Shown piece by piece: positions 25,769 through 32,949 of a stretch of 64,000 nucleotides of DNA. Within the stretch, counting starts at the first letter, position 1. The number at the start of each line of letters is the position of its first letter. Made by a program: the position numbers and the translations under genes. A model generated the notes under the pieces. That model was not told the origin of the DNA and did not search any database. It worked only from the letters and a program-made list of their open reading frames with translations. The stretch is from Metabacillus sediminilitoris (lineage in GTDB: Bacteria > Bacillota > Bacilli > Bacillales > Bacillaceae), in the NCBI RefSeq assembly GCF_009720625.1, contig NZ_CP046266.1, forward strand, positions 4,039,501 to 4,103,500, given 5' to 3'.

Positions 25769-25877
25769 AATAATTCCCCACTTTTATAAATTTTTCCATC
25801 AATTAAATTATACATAATTAGAAAACAAATTAAACAAAAAAACCCACTGCAACGAATACAGAAGGTTTTGATGCTTA

Positions 25878-27353
25878 TTATTTATAAGTTATTTTTATTG
25901 TTGGTTCAGTGCTTCCTTTTTCATATGTCCAGTATATTTTTTCAATTAACAGATGTAACATTCTATTTATTTCTTCATCAGTTAAGCCGTCACCTTCTAA
26001 TATTTCCCACTTATCATAAAGTCGTTCTATTATCTTTAATTGTTCTTGTAGACCAACTTTTTTGACACTTACATCATTTTGATGCACTTCTTGTATTTCC
26101 TTTTCTATTTCTTTTAATTCTGTTTGTCGTTTAGCTTTACGTTCTTTATACGTAAGTAAATCAATTTCACCTTCTTCAAATAGAATATTAATATTTTCTA
26201 GTGCTTTCTGTACCTTCTCTATTTGTTTTGTAAGGTGTTTAATTTTATATTCAGTGTTATCTTCTTCAGAACCTTCTTCTATTCCCTGAATAGCTTCTAA
26301 AATCGTTTCCTTGTGTGTTTGTACTTTTTCTTTGATTAATTTCAGAATAGGATTATAATAAAACGTTCTATTCCCACATTTACACACCTTTATATATATC
26401 TTTCCAAGTCGTTTATGATTATTACATCCTTGAAGTTTACCACATTGACCACAATAGATAAGATTACTTGTTGGGTAAATTCTGTTCTTACTACGTGGTG
26501 CTTTAAAACTGTATTCATTAACAATTTTATTAGCTTTTTCCCATACATTTTCATCAACTATTGCTTCATGACAATTATTAATTACAATCCATTCTTCTTT
26601 TGGTTTAATTCCTTCATTCTTTCCAATACCTCTATTACTGATTAATGTACCTTTATAACATTCATTATTAATTAATCTAACAATCGCATTATAATGAAAT
26701 GGTTTTCCTTCCTTTGTTTTAACCCCCATTGTTTTCAGTTGTTCAACTATTGCTGGAATAGTAGTTCCACCAACGACTTCATTAAAGATAAATCTTACAT
26801 CTTCGGCATGTTTATTTGGTACAAGTTTTTTAGTTTTAACATCCTTATCATATGCAAGTGGTGGTTTTCCGTTTGTCCAGTGTCCTTGTTTTTGTGCAAA
26901 CATTTTCCCCCGTTGCATACGTTTCAAAATCATTTTATATTCTTGTGAAGCAATTAAACCAGTTATACCTAGTAATAAACTATCATCATCACTTCTTAAA
27001 TCATACAGTCTATATGGTGTTACAATAAAAGTTCCAGTATTAAATAACAATCGTTTAATGTCACTTTGGTCAAATTCATTACGACTTAATCTGTCTATGT
27101 CCATAACAACAACTGCATCAAAGTGATATTGTTCAATACGTTTTATTAGCTTCACCATTTCTTCACGTTTTTCTATTGTGCTGGATGAAGCAACTTCTTC
27201 AAATACTTCATATGACCATTTATTTTTCTTTACTAAATCAATTAGTGTTTCCCTATGGTTTTTTAATACTTCATCTATTCCTTTACCTTCTTCATCCCTT
27301 GAAAGTCGTAAATAAACACATACATGTTTAATGTTTTCATTGTTGTAAATCAT
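25878..27353 (-). CDS. Large serine recombinase (integrase)
   Basis: 491 residues. Catalytic domain at residues 8-150 with nucleophile S18 in VYLRLSRDEEG, VVVMDIDRLSRNEFDQ and the ERxxxR-like ILKRMQRGK; recombinase domain with NGKPPLAYD; zinc ribbon YCGQCGKLQG...CKCGN near residues 305-335; then a coiled coil (IKHLTKQIEKVQKALENINI) and C-terminal tail. This is the domain order of the phiC31/A118 type. The start lies 64 bases from the att core, with GGTG 7 bases before ATG, and 27 bases after the stop of the truncated comGA. It should cut attP and comGA attB; excision would need a directionality factor. Confidence 0.93.
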   Translation of the reverse strand: MIYNNENIKHVCVYLRLSRDEEGKGIDEVLKNHRETLIDLVKKNKWSYEVFEEVASSSTIEKREEMVKLIKRIEQYHFDAVVVMDIDRLSRNEFDQSDIKRLLFNTGTFIVTPYRLYDLRSDDDSLLLGITGLIASQEYKMILKRMQRGKMFAQKQGHWTNGKPPLAYDKDVKTKKLVPNKHAEDVRFIFNEVVGGTTIPAIVEQLKTMGVKTKEGKPFHYNAIVRLINNECYKGTLISNRGIGKNEGIKPKEEWIVINNCHEAIVDENVWEKANKIVNEYSFKAPRSKNRIYPTSNLIYCGQCGKLQGCNNHKRLGKIYIKVCKCGNRTFYYNPILKLIKEKVQTHKETILEAIQGIEEGSEEDNTEYKIKHLTKQIEKVQKALENINILFEEGEIDLLTYKERKAKRQTELKEIEKEIQEVHQNDVSVKKVGLQEQLKIIERLYDKWEILEGDGLTDEEINRMLHLLIEKIYWTYEKGSTEPTIKITYK

Positions 27354-27380
27354 GTTATCACCATACCCTAAAAAGCTTTT

Positions 27381-27857
27381 TTATAAGGATATAATAACAT
27401 TGTCCCTACGTACCAGTCCAGTTGGACCTGTAAATATCATAAGACCGTGTGAATGATTTAAGATAGAAAGCAATTTATTTGTTGTTGCTGGGAAAAGGGA
27501 TAGCTGTGTGATCGGCGGGATTTTCTCTTGAGGCAGAATTCTTATGACGAGGCTTTCTTCATGAATTGTTGGTAATGTTGATAATCTTAAATGGACATGT
27601 ATGTTTGAGGTTGATATTGATAAGGCACCATTTTGCGGCCGTCTCCTTTCCCCAATATCCATTGAAGCAAGAAATTTCAAGTGGGAAATAATTCGTTCAC
27701 AGGTTTCCTTTTTCATTGATCGTTTTTCAATTAAATCATCGTCTACACGAAATTGTATAAGTGTATCATGTTCTTTTGGCACAATGTGAATATCAGATGC
27801 GCGTATCGCACAGGCTTCTTCAATGAGCCTCTCACTTAGCTGTTCAATGGTATGCAT
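27381..27857 (-). pseudogene. comGA: comGA 5' part (residues 1-147), with 11-residue tail read from the element
   Basis: The frame encodes the N-terminal domain of a ComGA/PilT-type ATPase (ERLIEEACAIRASDIHIVP, FLASMDIGERRRPQNGA, LSTLPTIHEESLVIRIL) up to MIFTGPTG. The next residues, LVRRDNVIISL, come from the element and end at a stop. The frame is thus cut between the third and fourth residues of the Walker A loop. It keeps its own ribosome binding site (AAAGGAG) and promoter, with a ComK-type box upstream. It lacks ATPase activity by itself. With the downstream half it makes 355 codons, the usual ComGA length. Confidence 0.94.
27417..27419. other. Attachment core, comGA-5' side (att junction)
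   Basis: The right copy of TCC (GGA on the comGA strand) within CCAGTCCAGTTGG. Right of it the comGA 5' part begins. Joining the base sequence right of this core with that left of the core at 20523 gives the codons of GPTGSGKTT. Confidence 0.8.
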
Positions 27858-28295
27858 GTTTGGAATCTCCTTTCTCTTCTTAATATAGTGCTAGTATACA
27901 AAATGTTAAAATAAAAGGCATATCCTGAAAAAATGGTTTTACGTGCTGAAAGCTTTAATATCATCAGGGAAAAGATGGAAAAATAACTGGTCTAGTGTGT
28001 ATTTTCATATTAAAAATTACATTCCAACATAATTTGTCATTTTTCCAAAGAAAAATCGTGCAGATTTCCGAATTTTTCCCTTTTATTTGTAACCGCTTAA
28101 TTGTAAACGCTATTTACAATTAAGTCAGTGGTACATTATAATAATTAAAGTGATAGACTTGTATGTCAGAGTATGATTTGTCAAAAGCTATTAGTATGGA
28201 GAGATGGTTTTGAATATAAAAATCACATCCACTCACATCTAACCTGTGTTTTTAGGACATTAGCTTAGGCAAAGCCAACAAAGGAGGGGATACAT
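27858..28295. promoter_or_regulatory. Divergent promoter region of comG and yqgY
   Basis: 438 bases. One perfect ComK AT-box, AAAA-N5-TTTT, is at 27928-27940; a partial second (AAAA-N5-AAAA) is at 27970-27982. A possible -10 for comG, TATACT, reads on the minus strand at about 27891-27897. A perfect 12-bp inverted repeat is at 28096-28124. The yqgY side holds a long leader. The ComK consensus is established; its use here is inference. Confidence 0.6.
28096..28124. repeat. 12-bp perfect inverted repeat (candidate operator)
   Basis: CTTAATTGTAAA at 28096-28107 and TTTACAATTAAG at 28113-28124 with a 5-base centre. It has no T-run and is AT-rich, so it looks like an operator rather than a terminator. 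It is near no start codon (172 bases before yqgY). Protein unknown. Confidence 0.5.
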
Positions 28296-28544
28296 ATGGA
28301 TCGTATGTTCCGAGTACTAGGTTTTTGGACAGGAATCTTCGCTGTCATGTTCTATTTAGGTGACATGAAGACAACTTCCTTACTATTTTTCGGGCAAACA
28401 GTATTTTTCGTCTTTTTATCTTACTTAAAATTATCCGAACGCATGTACATCTATATTTTCGGTGCTTACTTAACCATTTTCTTTGTCGGATTTACGTATT
28501 GGACAACATTTATGATGATACCTGGTCAGGCTACTGGACACTAA
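28296..28544 (+). CDS. yqgY: YqgY-like small membrane protein (DUF2626)
   Basis: 82 residues, three membrane helices (FWTGIFAVMFYLG, LFFGQTVFFVFLSYL, FGAYLTIFFVGFTYW). MDRMFRVLGFWTGIFAVM is the DUF2626 signature known from B. subtilis YqgY. AAAGGAGGGG lies about 7 bases before ATG. It is divergent from comG, as in B. subtilis. Function unknown. Confidence 0.85.
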   Translation: MDRMFRVLGFWTGIFAVMFYLGDMKTTSLLFFGQTVFFVFLSYLKLSERMYIYIFGAYLTIFFVGFTYWTTFMMIPGQATGH

Positions 28545-28679
28545 GTCAGCCCTCACAAGCATAAGACACTTCTACCTAGAAGGTATTCGTCTTAACCTAT
28601 TCATGAGTGCTTTATGTCCACGGGTAACTTGACGCTGGAGCTAGACATCAAAGCTAAGTATGAAAATCTCTACTTAAAG

Positions 28680-28722
28680 AAAAAACAGGCAATTCCTTTT
28701 TGGAATGCCTGTTTTTTTCTTA
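28680..28722. terminator. Terminator between yqgY and yqgX
   Basis: AACAGGCAATTCC pairs with GGAATGCCTGTT around a TTTTT loop, with A-run left and T-run right, so it can work for both converging genes. Confidence 0.85.
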
Positions 28723-29352
28723 AAATCCATTTAAAAATGGATTTCTCTCCATTTCTGCTTCAATGCTTGTTTCTGGACCATGACCTGATAAGACAAGTGT
28801 ATCTTCAGGAAGTACCAAAAGCTTCTCATGGATACTCTTAATTAAAAGTTCATGATTTCCACCGGGTAAATCCGTTCTACCAATACTTCCTGCAAATAGG
28901 GCATCACCTGAAAAGACGAGTCCGGCTTCTTCAGAGTAAAAAGATACACTTCCAGGTGAATGACCAGGTGTTTCATATACCATCAGTGAAAAGTTACCAA
29001 TTGTTAGTATCCCTTCACTTTTAATCAATTCATCAGCTTCAGACACCTTTACTGCACCAGCCATAAAAAATTGTGAACCATTTAATGATGGATTAGGAAG
29101 CCAGTCCTTCTCATTTTTATGTACATATACAGGAATGTTCCATTCTGTACGTATATCATCAACTGCACCAATGTGATCAAAGTGTGCGTGCGTAAGCAAT
29201 ATCGCAATTGGCTTTAAATGTTGTTGTTGTAAGATGTTCGTTAACTTCTTTGCATCTCCGCCTGGATCGATTACAAGACACTCTTTCTCATTATTCGAAA
29301 AAATATAGCAATTTGTTTGAAGAGGTCCTAAGGGTAACTGCCTCCATTTCAT
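28720..29352 (-). CDS. yqgX: YqgX-like metallo-beta-lactamase-fold hydrolase (glyoxalase II type)
   Basis: 210 residues with the metal-binding motif LTHAHFDHIGAVDDIR near residue 54, ETPGHSPGSVSFY near 132, SGDALFAGSIGRTDLPGG near 150 and SGHGPETSI near 192. These are the conserved histidines and aspartates of hydroxyacylglutathione-hydrolase-like enzymes. In Bacillus, relatives have been linked to methylglyoxal removal with bacillithiol; which thioester is used here is not visible. Complete. Confidence 0.88.
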   Translation of the reverse strand: MKWRQLPLGPLQTNCYIFSNNEKECLVIDPGGDAKKLTNILQQQHLKPIAILLTHAHFDHIGAVDDIRTEWNIPVYVHKNEKDWLPNPSLNGSQFFMAGAVKVSEADELIKSEGILTIGNFSLMVYETPGHSPGSVSFYSEEAGLVFSGDALFAGSIGRTDLPGGNHELLIKSIHEKLLVLPEDTLVLSGHGPETSIEAEMERNPFLNGF

Positions 29353-29630
29353 CTTCTATCCCTCCATCTTTTTTCAATATCTTTTATTTTACACGAATGT
29401 CTTGTTTAACGATATCTTGAAATTTTTGATTGGTCCTTACATAAATTGGTCATGATAGTAATAAAGTTCTTCACAAGCTCCTAAGGGACTAATCGTCAGC
29501 GAGGATCAAATTGGAAAATAATCTCGACAAACCCTATGAAACCGTTTAAAATATTAGAAGGACTTGTTATTATATGTACAATTTAATCAATCGATGAAAA
29601 TGATCTACATACAGTAAGGGGGGCTTTTAA

Positions 29631-29804
29631 TGGGAACAGTTGTTATTTTCGGTCTTGTTACCATTCTTGCAATTTTTGGATTATTACGTTCACTGAAAGA
29701 TAAGAATTTTTTTGGAGCTTTCTTTGCATTTGGTACATTAGCCGTATTTGGTTGGTTTACTGTTATGACAGTATTACATCATGGTTTTCCAACTGGACAC
29801 TAAA
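29631..29804 (+). CDS. yqgW: YqgW-like small membrane protein (DUF2759)
   Basis: 57 residues: MGTVVIFGLVTILAIFGLLR, a KDKNFFGAFFAFG loop and a second helix ending HHGFPTGH. This is the DUF2759 family of B. subtilis YqgW, which lies here too. AAGGGGGG lies 8 bases before ATG. Two helices, probably membrane-embedded; function unknown. The HHGFPTGH end resembles the GQATGH end of yqgY, so the two may be related in role. Confidence 0.8.
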
Positions 29805-29811
29805 TCATTAT

Positions 29812-29850
29812 GAAAACCCCTTAGCAAAAGGTGCTAAGGGGTTTTTAATT
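29812..29850. terminator. Terminator between yqgW and yqgV
   Basis: AAAACCCCTTAGC (29814-29826) pairs with GCTAAGGGGTTTT (29834-29846) around GGT. It serves both converging genes. Confidence 0.88.
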
Positions 29851-30163
29851 ACGACCTGCTATGCCTTTGAACACTTTCTAGTTTGCCCTGCATGGTCGTT
29901 TTCTTATCCCTGCGATCGTCGATACGAATGTTTGTTGCAACTCTTTGAATTCCTTTATTAAAAGGCGATTCATGAATCTCTTTAATTACTTCAAATAATG
30001 TTTCGAGATCACCTTCAATAATTGTATTCATTGGCGTTAATTGATAATTAATTTTCCCTTGAATTTCATAATTTTTCAAAATTTGTTGTATGTCTGCTAC
30101 ATATTCACTTACACTTGGAGTTTTTGTACCTAGCGGAATAACTGTTACGTCTACTATTGCCAA
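29849..30163 (-). CDS. yqgV: YqgV-like thiamine-binding protein (MTH1187/YkoF family)
   Basis: 104 residues beginning MAIVDVTVIPLGTKTPSVSE with TPMNTIIEGDLETLFEVIKE in the middle, the signature of the small ferredoxin-fold MTH1187 family that binds thiamine or its pyrimidine. The end after residue 90 is basic and not conserved. It lies 14 bases after yqgU in the same direction. Possibly a carrier in thiamine salvage; not shown by sequence. Confidence 0.85.
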   Translation of the reverse strand: MAIVDVTVIPLGTKTPSVSEYVADIQQILKNYEIQGKINYQLTPMNTIIEGDLETLFEVIKEIHESPFNKGIQRVATNIRIDDRRDKKTTMQGKLESVQRHSRS

Positions 30164-30177
30164 TGTGAATCATCCTT

Positions 30178-31314
30178 TCAGTTTGCTATTAATTTTACTA
30201 GATCTTTTATGGTTTTGTCAGCAAGACGAATGATTTTTTCATAACGTGCACCATATAATGCATATTCCCCGGTCGGAGATAGCAAAAAAGGAAGATTTTC
30301 AATGTTTTCAATAAGTGTTTTCTTTTCTTCTGTTTCAATTTCATATGATATAAGTGAAAAAGCTGTTTTTTTATCATTTATTTCAAAGGTATAAAAATGA
30401 TTTCCTTTACTCGCCATATCATGAAAAGGTATGGCCCAGTCCGAATATAATGGAACCAAATTTGTCGGCATATCTGCAATAAGTTTCCTTGAGTTCATGT
30501 CATAAAATTTTATAACAGCTGCACCGTTTTCATCTAAAAGTTCAAAGGTGGATAGGACCTTATCATAATTGGTATTTGCAACTACATTCTTTGAAAGAAG
30601 TGTCTCTTCCTGTTTTTTAATATCATATATATAAAGTGGTGCTGATAGGGATGGTGCATTTTGATCCCACTTCAAATAAGATACTTCATTTCCATTAAGC
30701 CATTGAATAAATGGAAAATCAACCGGATTTTCATTAATGGAATTCTCTGCAACATTTATAAGATATGTTTGAAAGGTCCAATCTTCATTAAAGCTAGAAA
30801 CAAAAAGCTGATTATTATCTATCTGATTCCACATCGTTTGCAATTCGTATGATTCTATCTTTGTAGTAAATTTGAGATTTGCATTTTTATCTAAAACGAT
30901 TAATTCTGCTTCATAACTAGAGGGACTCGTATGAATAAGGAATAAACTATGTGATTTATTTGCTTCAAATCGAACAATCGGTACCTCTGATTCGTAAAAA
31001 ATGGATGACTCCCCATTAAATATGTTATATGTATATACTGTTGATCCATCTTTATTATTCATTATATAAAAGATGGTTTCTTTATCTTTCCAATCTGCAA
31101 CAGAATGAAATAAGCCTTCATTTAGTTCAAGAGAGATTATTTCTTCTTCTTCAATAAGCTGACTCGCAGATTTTGGTTCATTTTTATGAAGATCCCTATT
31201 TGTAGAAAGCTCTTTATTTTGCTCTGGTTGATGAGTTGGATTACAGCCTGTGGCAAGCAGTACAATTACCATAAATAAAAAACAGTTTAGAAATCTCACC
31301 AACTCTCTCTTCAC
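30178..31314 (-). CDS. yqgU: YqgU-like lipoprotein with beta-propeller-like repeats
   Basis: 378 residues. Signal peptide with lipobox LLATGC (Cys about residue 24), then a serine/lysine linker and a repetitive all-beta body with WKDKETIFYIMN, LPFLLSPTGEYALYGA and similar segments that recall TolB/WD-like propeller blades. It is anchored to the outer face of the membrane. Place and lipobox match B. subtilis YqgU, which has unknown function. It is followed closely by yqgV. Confidence 0.8.
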   Translation of the reverse strand: MKRELVRFLNCFLFMVIVLLATGCNPTHQPEQNKELSTNRDLHKNEPKSASQLIEEEEIISLELNEGLFHSVADWKDKETIFYIMNNKDGSTVYTYNIFNGESSIFYESEVPIVRFEANKSHSLFLIHTSPSSYEAELIVLDKNANLKFTTKIESYELQTMWNQIDNNQLFVSSFNEDWTFQTYLINVAENSINENPVDFPFIQWLNGNEVSYLKWDQNAPSLSAPLYIYDIKKQEETLLSKNVVANTNYDKVLSTFELLDENGAAVIKFYDMNSRKLIADMPTNLVPLYSDWAIPFHDMASKGNHFYTFEINDKKTAFSLISYEIETEEKKTLIENIENLPFLLSPTGEYALYGARYEKIIRLADKTIKDLVKLIAN

Positions 31315-31485
31315 CCCGGCTCTCGTTACTTTTCATTTGTCCTTTATTAAAACTTATTCGTATCTTTCGCAAAAATTCATCTTAATAATCATACGTTTTT
31401 TAACCTGATTACGTTTCATCTTTTTGTATTTTTTCATTTTTAAAGGTATTGGCATCATCCAATACCTTTCTTGTATATATTTTTC

Positions 31486-32607
31486 CTACATATATAATGC
31501 TGCTAAAAAAATCCCCTTGCTTTTTTGATATATTTCTTCAAATTGTGAAAATGGTAAAGGATTAACACCAATACCTAATTCGATGGTAAAGCCAGGTCTT
31601 CGCCACTCGTTAACAAACCAATCACGAAAGCCTGCATGACTGTCAATATCTCTAACAGCCTTATAGCCGCTTAACTTTTCAAATTCGTTTACAATTCGTT
31701 CAGCCTCATCAGGTTCCTTTCTTAGGTAGCCCCAATAGATTTCTTCTCCTTGCGTATGAAAGGCTAAGATACGATTAAATTGCCGTTTCCTTAGAAGCTC
31801 TGCAAGGGCAATTGATTCTGGTTCTGACAATGGTGTATCTCCTGGATAATCACGTGGAGCAGGGGATTTTGGGATTTTACGCTCTTTTTCTATTTCCCAA
31901 TTTGCGGGATATTGATTATTAAGATCAATCCCACGTATATTTGCTTTCCATTGCGAAAAATCAAGACTTTGATCATTCATTGCTAGAAGCGCATCATGTA
32001 ATGATGTGTTTTCTGGTAAACCATTCCGTACAAGATCAACACCATCGGGATTAACCATTGGTACAAAGGATATTGACGTATTAAGATAGAGTGGATAACA
32101 ATCTATGCCCTCAAAGTATTCTTTTTTTACTAAGGAGTTTAAATAGTCATGGAGCCAATGCATCATAATACTTGTAGTGATCCATTCATTCGCATGAAAA
32201 GAACCATTCATGTGGACCCTTTTTATACCATGACCAATCGTTAGTTCAATAATGGGGTTCCCAAGAACACTATACCCAATGATTTCTTTTTTCACAAACG
32301 GAAACTTTTCAAGCAGTAAGTCAATATCAGCATATAAACATTCGGAATTATATGGCTTCCTTGTATTTAAAAGCTTATCATCTCGATGAACATGATTCTC
32401 TGATGTAAGAATTTCGATCCATTCATTATTTCCAAGATCAGCAAATGTATAAGCCGGTATGTGTATTTGAGTATTAGCATCAATCATATCAGTAACAAGT
32501 ACATTCTTAGTTCTATTACAATCAATCAATAATTGTGGCTGTAAATTAAGATATTTTGAAAGTTCATTCCATGCTATGCCTTTCTTTAAGCGAATCAACA
32601 TTGCCAT
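31486..32607 (-). CDS. yqgT: YqgT-like gamma-D-glutamyl-diamino acid endopeptidase (M14)
   Basis: 373 residues. HMNGSFHANEW carries the first zinc ligands (HxxE), FHTQGEEIYWG the third His, and TIELGIG the catalytic Glu. The N-terminal 60 residues (MLIRLKKGIAWNELSKYLNL) resemble a LysM-like wall-binding part. No signal peptide is seen. Enzymes of this family cleave murein peptides at D-Glu-diaminopimelate, used in spore or recycled-peptide breakdown. GGAGG lies before the ATG at 32607. Complete. Confidence 0.85.
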   Translation of the reverse strand: MAMLIRLKKGIAWNELSKYLNLQPQLLIDCNRTKNVLVTDMIDANTQIHIPAYTFADLGNNEWIEILTSENHVHRDDKLLNTRKPYNSECLYADIDLLLEKFPFVKKEIIGYSVLGNPIIELTIGHGIKRVHMNGSFHANEWITTSIMMHWLHDYLNSLVKKEYFEGIDCYPLYLNTSISFVPMVNPDGVDLVRNGLPENTSLHDALLAMNDQSLDFSQWKANIRGIDLNNQYPANWEIEKERKIPKSPAPRDYPGDTPLSEPESIALAELLRKRQFNRILAFHTQGEEIYWGYLRKEPDEAERIVNEFEKLSGYKAVRDIDSHAGFRDWFVNEWRRPGFTIELGIGVNPLPFSQFEEIYQKSKGIFLAALYM

Positions 32608-32693
32608 GTAACCTCCTCAGTGCCCATTTCTTTTTAGCTTATGTAGTAAGCCATGTTTTGTTGTTAGGTACCGATGATTTTATCTTTTATATG

Positions 32694-32869
32694 GGCTCTT
32701 TTCTAAGAAATTGTTGCTTTTAAAAAGAAAAAGACTATTTAAGGTTGATTGGAGCGGATTGCGAGACTCCAGCAGGTGCAGCGGGACAGATGAGACTCAT
32801 GCAGGTGTTTAAGCCGAGGAGGCACACCGGAAGACTTGGTAAATAGTAACAAAGTTTGCGAAAACACCC
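32694..32869 (+). repeat. MITE-like repeat, copy A (plus orientation, degenerate)
   Basis: Starts GGCTCTTTTCTAAGAAATTG, contains GATTGGAGCGGA and AGCGGGACAGATGAGACTC, and ends AACAAAGTTTGCGAAAACAC. It is the inverse of the copies at 41831 and 55458. The flanks TTTATATG (left) and TTTATATA (starting two bases past the end, right) are a damaged 8-bp target duplication. It is shorter than the others (about 176 bp), with an internal deletion. Confidence 0.82.
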
Positions 32870-32879
32870 TCTTTATATA

Positions 32880-32947
32880 TAAAAAAAACTGACTCTTAAA
32901 GTCTTTTCCTTTAGATGAGGAAATGCACTTTTTCGAGTCAGTTCTTT
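32880..32947. terminator. Terminator after ltaS
   Basis: AACTGACTC (32887-32895) pairs with GAGTCAGTT (32935-32943); on the minus strand a run of T follows. An inner TTTCCT/AGGAAA stem adds to it. Confidence 0.75.
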
Positions 32948-32949
32948 TA

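Larger units (their letters stand above)
20526..27419. mobile_element. 6.9 kb serine-recombinase integrative element inside comGA
   Basis: Unit length 6894 bp between the two copies of the TCC core. It holds, from left to right: a 37-aa gene, a five-gene minus-strand operon (coiled-coil protein, 84-aa protein, TerS-like HTH protein, 149-aa protein, Xre regulator), 820 bases of non-coding DNA with inverted repeats, a plus-strand small resolvase, another non-coding stretch, a 271-aa protein and a large serine recombinase next to the right junction. There are no capsid, tail, lysis, conjugation or transposase genes. Removing it exactly restores comGA. It looks like a phage satellite or mobilisable island; its class is inference. 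Confidence 0.9.
32608..32949. other. Intergenic region with MITE copy A and ltaS terminator
   Basis: 342 bases; nearly all is filled by the repeat at about 32694-32869 and the terminator at 32880-32947. No gene seen. An 82-codon frame within the repeat is not considered real. Confidence 0.7.

Noticed and set aside
20526..27419. Element as a complete prophage
   Set aside because: No capsid, portal, tail, lysis or large terminase genes in 6.9 kb.
20500..27440. TTGTCCC/GGGACAA as symmetric integrase arms
   Set aside because: The two copies lie 17 and 10 bases from the shared core, so they are not symmetric about it; mentioned only as part of the attP description.
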